A DNA stretch of 64,000 nucleotides from Afipia sp. OHSU_II-C1 (GTDB lineage: Bacteria > Pseudomonadota > Alphaproteobacteria > Rhizobiales > Xanthobacteraceae): the NCBI RefSeq assembly GCF_000497575.1, contig NZ_APJI01000013.1, positions 310,001-374,000 of the forward strand. The letters run 5' to 3'. The position numbers and the translations under genes are program-made. Of this stretch, positions 10,419 to 22,042 are shown piece after piece (the stretch's first letter is position 1; every line of letters begins with the position of its first letter). The notes under the pieces are model-generated. The model was given only the letters and a program-made list of their open reading frames with translations, was not told where the DNA came from and did no database searches.

Positions 10419-10476
10419 CGGCTACCCACGAGAAGGCGGTGTGCGAAGGGTCCCTCTCGGGCCCTTTTTTGTTTTT
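10409..10476 (+). terminator. Attenuator hairpins and terminator before ilvB
   Basis: A perfect 7-bp hairpin (GGGTAGC 10409-10415, GCTACCC 10421-10427) spans the leader stop codon. It can be enclosed by pairing of CGCACCGC (10398-10405) with 10436-10445. The terminator follows: AAGGG-T-CCC (10446-10454) with GGGCCCTT (10459-10466) and a long T-run to 10476. ACCCT at 10391-10395 could instead pair with AGGGT at 10447-10451 as an antiterminator. The fold choice is inferred, not computed. Confidence 0.75.
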
Positions 10477-10478
10477 GC

Positions 10479-10521
10479 GCATGACCCCGAGAGTTTGAAG
10501 CAGTTTCAAATCAGGTCATGC
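10479..10521. repeat. Palindromic intergenic element, REP-like, copy 2 (diverged)
   Basis: Outer arms GCATGACC (10479-10486) and GGTCATGC (10514-10521) are perfect inverted repeats, with nested TTTGAA (10494-10499) and TTCAAA (10505-10510). Size and arm sequence resemble the element at 2752-2795. It sits between the ilvB attenuator terminator and the ilvB ribosome site, so it lies in the read-through transcript. Confidence 0.5.
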
Positions 10522-10571
10522 GGTAAGGAAGCCTCGACCAAATCAGCGCCAGCGGCGCCCCGGAGCGAACC

Positions 10572-12350
<1,779 letters not shown>

Positions 12351-12352
12351 CA

Positions 12353-12910
12353 ATGAAAGCAGATACAATGGAACAGCCCGCATCCGCGTACTTCATGGAG
12401 GAGCGTCACGATCCGAACGAGACGCACACGTTGTCCGTGCTCGTGCAAAACGAGCCGGGTGTGCTTGCGCGAGTGATCGGCCTGTTTTCCGGCCGCGGCT
12501 ACAACATCGACAGTCTCACGGTGTCGGAGACCGAACACGCCAAGCACATGTCGCTGATCACGATTGTCACGACCGGTACGCCGATGGTGATCCAGCAGAT
12601 CAAGCATCAGCTCGACCGCATGATTCCCGTCTATCGCGTGGTGGACATGACGCTCACCGGCCGCGCCATCGAACGCGAACTGGCGATGGTGAAGGTCAAG
12701 GGGACCGGAGATCTTCGCATGGAAGCGCTCCGGCTGTCGGAAGCGTTTCGTGCGCGGGTGATCGACGCCACTACCGAGAGCTTCGTGTTCGAGATCACCG
12801 GCGGCACTGCGAAGATCGACCAGTTCATCAACCTGATGGTACCGCTCGGGCTTGTCGAAGTGTCGCGCACCGGCGTCGCCGCCATCTCGCGCGGTCCGGA
12901 AAAAATGTAA
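12353..12910 (+). CDS. ilvH: Acetolactate synthase small (regulatory) subunit
   Basis: A 185-residue regulatory subunit with an N-terminal ACT domain (TLSVLVQNEPGVLARVIGLFSGRGYN, about residues 24-49) that binds valine for feedback inhibition, followed by the C-terminal small-subunit domain. Start choice is uncertain: GTG 12347 overlapping the ilvB stop, ATG 12353 or ATG 12368 are all in frame; none has a strong ribosome site, and overlap suggests translational coupling. Protein stabilises and activates IlvB. Confidence 0.95.
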   Translation: MKADTMEQPASAYFMEERHDPNETHTLSVLVQNEPGVLARVIGLFSGRGYNIDSLTVSETEHAKHMSLITIVTTGTPMVIQQIKHQLDRMIPVYRVVDMTLTGRAIERELAMVKVKGTGDLRMEALRLSEAFRARVIDATTESFVFEITGGTAKIDQFINLMVPLGLVEVSRTGVAAISRGPEKM

Positions 12911-12931
12911 TCTCGCGCGCGCATCCTGCCC

Positions 12932-13804
12932 ATGAAACCGATCGACATCGCACTCGCAATCGCGATTGCCGTGATATGGGGAGTTGGCTTCGTGCTGACC
13001 CGGTTCGCGGTCGACGAGATGTCGGCGACGCTGCTGACGACGCTGCGCTTCGGAATTACGGCGCTGCCATGCCTGTTTCTGCCGCGCCCGAAGCTGTCAT
13101 GGGGGTTGATCATCGCGATCAGCTGGCTGCTGGTGGCGCAGTTCCTGGCGCAGACCTACGGCTTGGCGCATGGCGTGCCGGCCGGTCTGACTGCGGTGAT
13201 CGTGCAGAGCCAGGCTCTGTTCACCGTCGCCTTCGCGGCGATTTTCCTGCGTGAGCTACCGACGCGGCTTCAGATGCTCGGCATCGCGATCGCGATGTGC
13301 GGGTTGCTGCTGATCTGCTTCACAGTCGGTTACGATTTCAGCGTCTGGGCGTTTTCGGTATCGATGACCGCGCCGATCAGCTTTGCGGTCTCCAACCTGA
13401 TGCTTCGCCGCGCGCAGGATGTGTCGATGCTCGACTTGTTCGCATGGATTGGTCTCTTGGCAATGCTGCCGCTGCTCGTGGTTCTGTTCACCGTCGATGG
13501 GCCGGCCGTCACATGGCATGCGCTGACGCACATGTCTCTTCTGGCGGCTTCATCTGTGCTGGCGCTGGCGCTGCTCGGAACCACACTGGGTTACTGGATC
13601 TGGGGCCGGCTGCTGCGGAGGTATTCCGCCGCGCAGGTGGTGCCGTTTGCGCTGCTGGTGCCGTTTTTCGGCGCGGGTGCATCGAGTATCGTTTTCGGCG
13701 AGACGTTCGGGACGTTGCGTCTGACCGGCATGGTTGTCGTTGTGTTTGGCATTGCCGTGATGCTGCTGTCGCGCCGTCCGCCGCCTCTGGTTGAAGTGGC
13801 CTGA
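12932..13804 (+). CDS. EamA/DMT-family transporter
   Basis: A 290-residue membrane protein with about ten hydrophobic segments arranged as two five-helix halves, matching the drug/metabolite transporter superfamily. The opening WGVGFVLTRFAVDEMSATLLTTLRF is typical of EamA domains, and the second half carries a similar SSIVFGETFG motif. Located 21 bases after ilvH and just before a LysE-type exporter, it may take part in amino acid export, but DMT substrates cannot be predicted from sequence. Confidence 0.88.
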   Translation: MKPIDIALAIAIAVIWGVGFVLTRFAVDEMSATLLTTLRFGITALPCLFLPRPKLSWGLIIAISWLLVAQFLAQTYGLAHGVPAGLTAVIVQSQALFTVAFAAIFLRELPTRLQMLGIAIAMCGLLLICFTVGYDFSVWAFSVSMTAPISFAVSNLMLRRAQDVSMLDLFAWIGLLAMLPLLVVLFTVDGPAVTWHALTHMSLLAASSVLALALLGTTLGYWIWGRLLRRYSAAQVVPFALLVPFFGAGASSIVFGETFGTLRLTGMVVVVFGIAVMLLSRRPPPLVEVA

Positions 13805-13807
13805 TCC

Positions 13808-14413
13808 ATGATCTCGCAGCAACTCGCCATCGCGTTTATCGCCTTTGCCGCCGCGGCGCTGTTCACGCCGGGGCCGAACAACATCATGCTGATGGCGTCC
13901 GGCCTGAACTATGGTTTCCGGCGAACGCTGCCGCATGTCGCCGGCGTCACCATCGGATTCTCGTTTCTGGTGGCGGTGATCGGGCTCGGGCTGGGCGCGG
14001 TGTTCGCGGCCTACCCGGTGCTGCATACGATCCTGAAATATGCCGGCGCGGCTTATCTGATTTACCTTGCCATCGTGATTGCGATGTCTGGTCCCGCCGA
14101 TACCGATGGAGCGGGCGAGGGTAAGCCGATGACGTTCCTCGGTGCGGCGATGTTCCAGTGGGTCAACGTCAAGGGCTGGGTGATCGCGGTGGGTGCGATT
14201 ACCGCCTATGCGGCCATCGCGGCCTATCCGCTGAACATCGCGGCGCTTTCGATCCTGCTGTTCCTGATCGGCCTGGGGTCGTCGCTGACCTGGGTGCTGC
14301 TCGGGACCTCGCTGCAGGCGGTGGTGAAATCCCCCCGTGCGGTCCGCATTTTCAACGTCGTCATGGCCCTGCTTTTGCTGGCCTCGCTTTACCCCGTTCT
14401 GAAGGAGCCCTGA
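13808..14413 (+). CDS. LysE/RhtB-family amino acid exporter
   Basis: A 201-residue, six-helix membrane protein. The LysE/RhtB signature FTPGPNNIMLMASGLNYGFRR is at about residues 19-39, with GAAYLIYLAI and WVNVKGWVIAVGA further on. The family exports amino acids such as lysine, threonine or homoserine. It follows the DMT gene by three bases and sits between ilvH and ilvC, suggesting overflow export of an amino acid, possibly branched-chain (inference). There is no terminator before ilvC, only short GC-rich hairpins around 14463-14483. Confidence 0.92.
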   Translation: MISQQLAIAFIAFAAAALFTPGPNNIMLMASGLNYGFRRTLPHVAGVTIGFSFLVAVIGLGLGAVFAAYPVLHTILKYAGAAYLIYLAIVIAMSGPADTDGAGEGKPMTFLGAAMFQWVNVKGWVIAVGAITAYAAIAAYPLNIAALSILLFLIGLGSSLTWVLLGTSLQAVVKSPRAVRIFNVVMALLLLASLYPVLKEP

Positions 14414-14457
14414 TTTAGTTGCACTGCAGAAATGGGGCTTACGGGCTTGTCTCGTAG

Positions 14458-15585
<1,128 letters not shown>

Positions 15586-15610
15586 TCTCTCCTCCTTTCG
15601 GGAGGCCGGG

Positions 15611-15643
15611 CCGGCTGCCGCGAGGTAGCCGGTCTTTTCTTTT
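15611..15643 (+). terminator. Intrinsic terminator of ilvC
   Basis: CCGGCT (15611-15616) pairs with AGCCGG (15627-15632), followed by TCTTTTCTTTT. It begins 26 bases after the ilvC stop. Confidence 0.8.
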
Positions 15644-15916
15644 GGGGCAGCTGAACACCGGCTGAATGTCGGCCTTAACCGAACGAAATATGTCGCAGGG
15701 TCAGTCCCTTGCGGCTTCATGACGGTTCTATTACGTTTTTGTGACACGTCGCGGTTTCCGGCCGCGCGGTTGGCCTCCTGGTCTTCGCCAGCCAAGGCCT
15801 CGGACAGTGCCGGGTTTAGTTCGCGTCGAGGCAATGTTGCCGCTGCCGACACCAGCTTCTCCAGCGATGAATTCGATGGCCGCCCGCCGTCGCGTTCTGC
15901 CGTAGCGGAGCGCACC

Positions 15917-17656
15917 GTGTCCGTGATCACCACATCGACTCCGGCCGGCGGCAGGGTTCAGCTTTGGCTGAAACGGCTCGGCGATACCGGGTGGCTCTGG
16001 CGTCTGCGTGTTGCGCTGATCGCGGCGATACATCTCACCGCTGTCTATGTTCTGGCGTCGGTCGAGTACGGCCCATTCGCGATGACACTGGCGCTGCTGA
16101 CGTGGGCGCTGCTGAACTTCTCGTGGCTTGTTGTCTTCCGCCGGCCAGGCGTTTCAGCCGCGCTGTCGCTGGCGCTGGTTGCGGGCCTGATCGTGCTGTC
16201 GCAGTTCAAGTACGGGATCACGCAGCTCACGCTGACGTTTCTGGATTTTCTGATCATCGATCGCGACACGGTTTCGTTTCTGCATTCGATCTTTCCGCAG
16301 CTTAAGACGCAGTCCGTCCTGCTCGCGGCCATCGCCGTGCCTGTGATGTGGCTGATCTGGCGCGCGGACCCGTTCCGCATTCGCCGCGCGACGGCCGCTG
16401 CCGGTGCAGGCGTTTGCATGCTTGGGGTCGTCGGCCTGTCGGTGGCCAATCCCGAACAGCCGTGGGAGCCGTTCCAGGGCGTCAATCACATTTCCAATCT
16501 TGCGCGATCCGGCGTCGTCTCTGTGTCGCATCTGACATCGACGACAGGATGGATCGAGGCGGACTCGAAAAGCCTTGTCGGGTCCGCGCAGGCCACACCG
16601 CTCACCACCTGCACGCCGCGCGGGAAGCGTCCGAACATCATCATGGTGCTGGACGAATCCAGCTTCGACATCACGGCTGCTCCCGGCATCAAGGTTCCCG
16701 AGGATTATCGGGACTATTTCAGGTCCGCCGACGGGCAGAGGCGCTCGTTCGTCACGGAATCCAGCGGCGGACCGACCTGGTACACCGAGTTCAACGTGCT
16801 GACCGGCCTGTCGGCGCGGTCGTTCGGCAAGATGAAGTTCTATGTGACGCGGATTACGGCGGGGAAGATTTCACGCGGACTGCCGCAGGCGTTGCAACGC
16901 TGCGGCTACCGGACATTCTCGCTGTATCCGACGTACGGGAATTTCCTCAGTGCACGGAATTTCCAGACCTCTGCCGGTGTCGGAAAATTCATTGACATGG
17001 CCGACATGGGCGTCAGCGAGGACATGCAGCCCGACAAGTTCTACTTCGATCAGGCGTTGCAACTGATCGCGCGGGAGCGCAAGGCCGAGCAGCCGATGTT
17101 CGTCTTTGTCTACCTGACCGCCAATCATTTTCCATGGACGTCGACCTATCGCTCCGATCTCACGCCGGCTGGGTGGAAGGCGCCGGGCAATACGGCTGAA
17201 GTCGACGAATACATCCGCCGCCAGTCCATGACGGCCAACGACTATGCAAGCTTCGTGGCACGGCTGAAGAGCGAACACCCCGATGAGCCGTTCCTGCTGG
17301 TGCGGTTCGGTGACCATCAGCCCGCGATCTCGCAGAAGTTGCTGGAGCCGAAGCTGCCGCAATCGCTGCTGGCCGATCGCATCATGACCCACGATCCGCG
17401 CTACTACAAAACCTACTATGCGATCGACGCACTCAACTACAAGCCGGACATGTCGTCGGCTCTGGAGACGCTTGATGCGGCCTATCTGCCGCTCGCGATT
17501 CAGGATGCAGCGGGCATTCCGCTCGATCCGTCGTTCGTCGAGCAGAAGAAGATCATGCTCCGCTGCCGGGGGCTGTTCTATGCATGCAAGGATGGCGCGG
17601 AAGCGAAACGCTTCAATCGCCTTCTGATGGACGCGGGGTTCGTGAAGAACCTTTAG
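15917..17656 (+). CDS. Membrane-anchored sulfatase-fold enzyme (LTA-synthase / phosphoglycerol-transferase-like)
   Basis: The protein has about 579 residues: roughly five membrane segments in residues 30-175, then a periplasmic alkaline-phosphatase-superfamily domain. Metal-site features are MVLDESSFD (Asp246, Glu247), the nucleophile region GGPTWYTEFN (residues 284-293), and FGDHQP near the C-terminus. Such proteins transfer phosphoglycerol or phosphoethanolamine to envelope glycans or lipids; the acceptor here is unknown. I chose GTG 15917 because CGGAG lies 6 bases upstream and the membrane part starts soon after. The frame stays open to an ATG at 15719, adding 66 low-complexity residues. 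The stop overlaps the converging gene by four bases. Confidence 0.85.
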   Translation: MSVITTSTPAGGRVQLWLKRLGDTGWLWRLRVALIAAIHLTAVYVLASVEYGPFAMTLALLTWALLNFSWLVVFRRPGVSAALSLALVAGLIVLSQFKYGITQLTLTFLDFLIIDRDTVSFLHSIFPQLKTQSVLLAAIAVPVMWLIWRADPFRIRRATAAAGAGVCMLGVVGLSVANPEQPWEPFQGVNHISNLARSGVVSVSHLTSTTGWIEADSKSLVGSAQATPLTTCTPRGKRPNIIMVLDESSFDITAAPGIKVPEDYRDYFRSADGQRRSFVTESSGGPTWYTEFNVLTGLSARSFGKMKFYVTRITAGKISRGLPQALQRCGYRTFSLYPTYGNFLSARNFQTSAGVGKFIDMADMGVSEDMQPDKFYFDQALQLIARERKAEQPMFVFVYLTANHFPWTSTYRSDLTPAGWKAPGNTAEVDEYIRRQSMTANDYASFVARLKSEHPDEPFLLVRFGDHQPAISQKLLEPKLPQSLLADRIMTHDPRYYKTYYAIDALNYKPDMSSALETLDAAYLPLAIQDAAGIPLDPSFVEQKKIMLRCRGLFYACKDGAEAKRFNRLLMDAGFVKNL

Positions 17657-19215
17657 CGCTTCCCAATCTCCTCCCAAAGCCACCGCGCCACCGCGTCCGG
17701 TGAACTGGCCCCATCGCCGCCGCCGGCGCGCAGGTTGGCCTCGCGCATCGTGGCGATGTCGATCCTGCCGAGCAGCGGCTGTAATGCCTCGCGCAGCTTC
17801 GTGTCGCCGGCGCGTTTCGGCGCAATCAGCACGACAGCGTCATAGGGCGGGATCGCTGCTTTCGGATCGCCCAGCACGACCAGATCGTATTTCGCGATCA
17901 GGCCGTCGCTGGTGTAGCCCGCGATCACATCAACCTCGCCGGATGCAACCGCCGCATACATGAAATCCGGCTGCATCTGCCGCTGCTGGCGAAACGATAG
18001 ATTGTAGCTCTGCCGCAAAGCCGCCCATTCCGGCCGCGAGAAGAATTCATAATCACCCGCGATCGACAGCGAGGAAGCGCGCGGCGTGAGATCGGCGATG
18101 GTACGGATGCCGAGTTCTTCGGCGCGCTTGCGCGGCATCACCAGCGCATAGGCATTCTCAAACCCAAGTTCGCCGAGCAGGGAGATTCCGTATTTGTCCC
18201 TAAGTGTCACCGACAGGTCGCTCAGCAATTCCTTGCGGGGCCTGATGTCGGTGCGCTTGAGCTGGTTGGCCCACAGCGTGCCGGAATAATCGACATAGAC
18301 GTCGATGTCGCCGGAGGCGAGTGCCTCGAAGATCACATTGGAGCCGAGGCCTTCGCGCGGCGAGGCCGACAGCCCCGCGGTCTGCAGGCGCTGCGCGATC
18401 AGCGAGGAGAGAATGTACTGCTCGGTGAATGTCTTGGCGCCGACGATATAGTTCGTCCTGGCGCGGGACATTGCAGGCATCAATGTGGCGGCGATCAATG
18501 CGATCAGACCAAGGCAGCCGGCAATGATGCGCATGCGGCTATTCAGTTTCACGCCGCCTTCGATCATCGCCAGCAACTGATCGACTGCGAGGGCCAGCAA
18601 AGCCGCGGCGGCGCAGCCGAACAGCACAAATACCCAGTTCTGCGTCTGCAATCCGGCGAAGATGTAGTTGCCAAGGCTTGTCTGGCCGATCGGCGTCGAC
18701 AGCGTTGCCGTGCCGATCACCCAGACGGCAGCAGTACGGATACCGGCCATGATCACCGGCAGCGCCAGCGGAAGCTCAACCATCGTGAGCGATTGCCGCT
18801 GTGTCATGCCGACACCTTCCGCGGCTTCCATGATCGCAGGATCGATCCCCTGCAACCCGGTGATGGTGTTCCGCAGCACCGGCAGCATGCTGTAGAGCGC
18901 CAGCGCCAGAACCGATGGCAGGAACCCGAAGGCCGAAAAGCCATGGCCGAACCATTGCAGCGACAGTCCGGCCAGCGCCAGTAACAATGGATAGAACAGC
19001 GCGAGCAGTGCGAGCCCCGGGACGGTCTGCACAATGCTGGCGACGCCGAGTGCGATGTCACGCGGCAACGGCCGCTTTCGGACGATCAGCGCGAGCGGAA
19101 AGCTGATCACGAGCCCGAGCGCCAATGCCGTCAGGCTGGCGCGGACGTGACTGCCCAGATAGTCGGGCAGGCGCGTCAGGGCGTCGCTCCAGCGTGGATC
19201 GGACCAGAAATTCAT
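17653..19215 (-). CDS. Fused permease/substrate-binding protein of a glycine betaine/choline-type ABC transporter
   Basis: A 520-residue fusion. Residues 1-235 are a permease of the OpuCB/ProW type with about six helices and the coupling motif EAAEGVGMTQRQSLTMVELPLALP. Residues 255-520 are an OpuAC-type binding domain starting NYIVGAKTFTEQYILSSLIAQ, with GLGSNVIFEALASGDIDVYVDYSG. The binding domain is thus tethered to the channel in the periplasm. The ATPase gene upstream overlaps it by four bases. Substrate may be betaine, choline or, by analogy with other fused transporters of this class such as EgtU, ergothioneine; sequence reading cannot decide. Confidence 0.9.
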   Translation of the reverse strand: MNFWSDPRWSDALTRLPDYLGSHVRASLTALALGLVISFPLALIVRKRPLPRDIALGVASIVQTVPGLALLALFYPLLLALAGLSLQWFGHGFSAFGFLPSVLALALYSMLPVLRNTITGLQGIDPAIMEAAEGVGMTQRQSLTMVELPLALPVIMAGIRTAAVWVIGTATLSTPIGQTSLGNYIFAGLQTQNWVFVLFGCAAAALLALAVDQLLAMIEGGVKLNSRMRIIAGCLGLIALIAATLMPAMSRARTNYIVGAKTFTEQYILSSLIAQRLQTAGLSASPREGLGSNVIFEALASGDIDVYVDYSGTLWANQLKRTDIRPRKELLSDLSVTLRDKYGISLLGELGFENAYALVMPRKRAEELGIRTIADLTPRASSLSIAGDYEFFSRPEWAALRQSYNLSFRQQRQMQPDFMYAAVASGEVDVIAGYTSDGLIAKYDLVVLGDPKAAIPPYDAVVLIAPKRAGDTKLREALQPLLGRIDIATMREANLRAGGGDGASSPDAVARWLWEEIGKR

Positions 19216-19997
19216 GCCCGATCCTTTGGCAATAATTCCTGCAATCGCTCGGCTTGCCGGCGCGGGTTGTTGAGCAGCTCGCCGACATAAACATCCGTGG
19301 CGTTCGACAATTGCTGCGCGGTACCTTGTGCGATGAGGCGTCCGGCACGCATCACTGCAACACGATCCGCAAGAAGCAGAGCTTCGGTCATGTCGTGGGT
19401 GATCATCACGGTGGTCAGGCCGAGGCTGCGGTGAAGTGCGCGATAGTCTTCGCCAAGCGCATCGCGGGTGAGGGGATCGAGTGCGCCGAACGGCTCGTCC
19501 ATGAGAACGATCCTGGGATTTGCTGCCAAGGCTCGCGCCACGCCGACGCGCTGGCGCTGGCCGCCGGAAAGTTCGTGCGGAAACCGGTCTTTGTGTGCCC
19601 GCTCCAGTCGGACCAGATCGATCAATTCATCGATACGCGCGGAAATCTTTTGAGCCGGGGTGCCCAGCAGCCGCGGTGTGATGCCGATATTTTCTGCGAC
19701 CGTCATGTGCGGGAACAGCCCGCCGCTCTGGAATACGTATCCGATGCTTCGGCGAAGCGCGATGGGATCGAGTCCGCGCACATCGTCGCCGTGAACGCGC
19801 ACAGTGCCGCTGTCGGGGGCGATCAGGCGGTTGGCCAGCCGCAGCAGCGTGGTTTTGCCGGAGCCAGAGCCGCCGACGACGGCCAGAAATTCTCCGGCGG
19901 TCACATCGAGCGAGACGCCGTCGACGGCCTTGATACGGCCCCGCTCGAAGCTCTTGCCGACATTTTCGTAGGCGATGGACGGCGCGGCGCTGGTCAT
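19212..19997 (-). CDS. ABC transporter ATP-binding protein, glycine betaine/choline type
   Basis: A 261-residue ATPase that powers the fused permease/binding protein downstream. Walker A GGSGSGKTT is near residues 42-50, the Q-loop in YVFQSGGLFPHMTVAEN, signature LSGGQRQRVGVARALAANP, Walker B IVLMDEPFGALDP and the switch histidine in VMITHDMTEA. It resembles OpuCA/ProV in its core but stops at the ATPase domain and lacks the C-terminal CBS domains used for osmosensing in OpuA systems. The gene starts 86 bases from the divergent PPK2 gene. Confidence 0.93.
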   Translation of the reverse strand: MTSAAPSIAYENVGKSFERGRIKAVDGVSLDVTAGEFLAVVGGSGSGKTTLLRLANRLIAPDSGTVRVHGDDVRGLDPIALRRSIGYVFQSGGLFPHMTVAENIGITPRLLGTPAQKISARIDELIDLVRLERAHKDRFPHELSGGQRQRVGVARALAANPRIVLMDEPFGALDPLTRDALGEDYRALHRSLGLTTVMITHDMTEALLLADRVAVMRAGRLIAQGTAQQLSNATDVYVGELLNNPRRQAERLQELLPKDRA

Positions 19998-20083
19998 GCT
20001 GCATGATGGACCATCGGTGCTAAGCTGTCGACGGGCCGTGCGCCGCCGTGTAGCGTGCCGCGATCAATCGGAGAGTTTTCGTT

Positions 20084-21052
20084 ATGGCCAGGAACGGCAA
20101 GTCCGCGCAACCGAGCGCGAAACAGTTGAAGTCCTATGTGGACCCGTTCCGGGTCGATGGTTCGCAGGAATTTCACCTCAAATCACATAAGCCCGGCGAG
20201 AAGGGCGGTCTCGACAAGGACGCGGCGCGCGCGCTCGTCGACGCCAATCGCGGAAAGATGCGCGAGCTGCAGGAGAAGCTTTATGCGCAGGATCGCTGGT
20301 CGGTTCTGCTGATCTTCCAGGGCATGGACGCCGCCGGCAAGGACAGCGCAATTGAAAACGTGATGTCGGGCATCAATCCGCAAGGTTGTCAGGTCTATTC
20401 GTTTAAGCAGCCGTCCACCAAAGAACTCGACCACGATTTCATGTGGCGCACGTCGAAGTGTGCGCCGGAGCGCGGGCGTATCGGCATCTTCAATCGTTCC
20501 TATTACGAAGAGGTGCTGGTGGTTCGTGTGCACCCGGAGATTTTGGCGAAGCAGCGGATTCCGCCTGAACTGGTGACGAAGAATATCTGGCGCGAACGCT
20601 TCGAGGATATTACGTCGTACGAAAGATATCTTGCGCGCAACGGCACGCTGATCCTGAAATTCTTTCTCAATATTTCCAAAGAGGAGCAGCGCCAGCGCTT
20701 TCTCGACCGTCTCGATCAGCCGGCGAAGAACTGGAAGTTCTCGCTCGGCGACGTGGCCGAGCGCAAATTATGGGACAAGTATCAGGCGGCCTATCAGGAT
20801 CTGATTCATCATACGTCGGCAAAGCATGCGCCGTGGATTGTCGTGCCGGCCGACCACAAATGGTTTGCCCGGGTCGTGATCAGTTCAGCCATCGTGAGCG
20901 CGATGGAAAAGCTGAATCTGAAGTTCCCGGAAGTGGACAAGAGCGACGCCGGGGAACTCAAGAAGGTAAAGGCTGCTCTCGAAGGCGAGGGGAGGAGCGC
21001 TGTTCGTGTGCCGAAAGCAAAGGCAACTGCTGCGAAAAAGGGAAACGTTTGA
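20084..21052 (+). CDS. ppk2: Polyphosphate kinase 2 family protein
   Basis: A 322-residue PPK2-type kinase that phosphorylates nucleotides using polyphosphate. Walker A GMDAAGKDS is at residues 80-88, followed by QPSTKELDHDFMWRT, and the Walker B/lid region reads IGIFNRSYYEEVLVVRVHPE. The N-terminal 50 residues and the Lys/Ala-rich tail are typical extensions. It is a single-domain enzyme; NMP versus NDP preference cannot be read reliably. It is divergent from the ABC ATPase gene. Confidence 0.93.
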   Translation: MARNGKSAQPSAKQLKSYVDPFRVDGSQEFHLKSHKPGEKGGLDKDAARALVDANRGKMRELQEKLYAQDRWSVLLIFQGMDAAGKDSAIENVMSGINPQGCQVYSFKQPSTKELDHDFMWRTSKCAPERGRIGIFNRSYYEEVLVVRVHPEILAKQRIPPELVTKNIWRERFEDITSYERYLARNGTLILKFFLNISKEEQRQRFLDRLDQPAKNWKFSLGDVAERKLWDKYQAAYQDLIHHTSAKHAPWIVVPADHKWFARVVISSAIVSAMEKLNLKFPEVDKSDAGELKKVKAALEGEGRSAVRVPKAKATAAKKGNV

Positions 21053-21161
21053 ACAAAATATGTTCCCGTATTGGTCTGCCCCCGTAATTCACAATGATCA
21101 CATCGCGGGTTGCCGGGAGGGCATGCTGAAAATAGTATGCGGATGGGCGAGGATTCCTTCT

Positions 21162-21803
21162 GTGGCTAACCTGCGTACGCTTGTTTTCTTGTTGCTCTTG
21201 ATCGGCCTCGGCGCTGCATTGAGTCCGATGGCGCATGCCGAGTGGTGGAAGTTTTACACTCCAAAAGACTTCGAGGAGTGTTCCCAAAGCGCGGGACAGC
21301 CAGGACTTTCGAAGGATGCCCAGGAAAAGATCATCTCGGGATGCGATTCAAAATTCGCAGGTCGGCGCAAGGCGGGCGGCGGCTACACGTATTTCGATTT
21401 CATGCAAAACCGTCACTTCGACATCGCCGGTCCGAATCCCACACCGCAGGAATTGAAGCGGATGGATCAGGAATATCTGGCCTATCTCGAGGTGAACCCT
21501 GCGCCTCCCGTTGAGGTTGCTGACGCAGGTCAGGCCATCGCGGCGATCAATAATCAGATGAGGCCGGTCAGCCAGAAGCCGGCGCAGCCAGCGGTTGCCG
21601 CAAAGCAGCCTGTTGCCGCTCCTCCGATGCGGGCCCGCAAAAAGCCGGCCTGCAAGGACGACGCATTGGCCTGCGGGCTGGCAAAAATCACGGCCACCGT
21701 GACGGATCTGAAGCACGCCTTGCTGGGCGCGGATGCCAAACGAGAGGCGCCCTCTCAGCCTGCCGCCATCCGCCCGCCCAGGGCGATAGGGCAGCCTTCC
21801 TGA
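21162..21803 (+). CDS. Hypothetical exported protein
   Basis: I do not recognise the family. With a GTG start (GCGAGG 9 bases upstream) the 213-residue product opens on a clean signal peptide, MANLRTLVFLLLLIGLGAAL, ending at AHA before EWWKFYTPKDFEECSQSA. The mature part has four cysteines in two pairs (CSQSA and GCDSKF; ACKDDALACG), which suggests disulfides. A Pro/Ala/Lys-rich linker lies at about residues 135-165, and a basic/proline tail ends the protein. Longer in-frame starts exist (ATG 21123) but would put charged residues before the signal peptide. Confidence 0.65.
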   Translation: MANLRTLVFLLLLIGLGAALSPMAHAEWWKFYTPKDFEECSQSAGQPGLSKDAQEKIISGCDSKFAGRRKAGGGYTYFDFMQNRHFDIAGPNPTPQELKRMDQEYLAYLEVNPAPPVEVADAGQAIAAINNQMRPVSQKPAQPAVAAKQPVAAPPMRARKKPACKDDALACGLAKITATVTDLKHALLGADAKREAPSQPAAIRPPRAIGQPS

Positions 21804-21816
21804 CCAATCTTTGGCG

Positions 21817-21846
21817 TTGCGGGACCTCGCCTTTCTCGTCTAGAAC
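21817..21846 (+). promoter_or_regulatory. Candidate promoter of the leuA leader transcript
   Basis: TTGCGG (21817-21822) and TAGAAC (21841-21846) are 18 bases apart. Transcription would start near 21853, before the leader peptide. Both boxes deviate from consensus. Confidence 0.4.
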
Positions 21847-21919
21847 GGCCTGACGGAACGCGTCGGCAACCATCCATCAATGGTTTTGGGCCGATTATGC
21901 GGTTTCGAGGATGAAATCG

Positions 21920-22042
21920 ATGATTCGCGACGGCATTCAGGGACAGCAGGGAACGGTGGCATTCGCCGCCGGGCTCGACGCGATTCCTGCTGCGCCGATT
22001 TCGTCCCTTCTTGGCGGGCTTCTGCTTCTTATCTGCCCCTGA
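21920..22042 (+). CDS. leuA leader peptide (Leu-rich)
   Basis: A 40-residue open frame starts at an ATG with GAGG 9 bases upstream (an in-frame ATG at 21911 is also possible). Its end reads SSLLGGLLLLICP then TGA: six Leu codons and one Ile codon within eleven codons just before the stop. The stop lies in the left arm of an 8-bp hairpin, and leuA, the first committed leucine gene, starts 100 bases downstream. This is the pattern of a leucine attenuator leader. The C-terminal position of the Leu run relative to the hairpin is the main evidence. Confidence 0.72.
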   Translation: MIRDGIQGQQGTVAFAAGLDAIPAAPISSLLGGLLLLICP

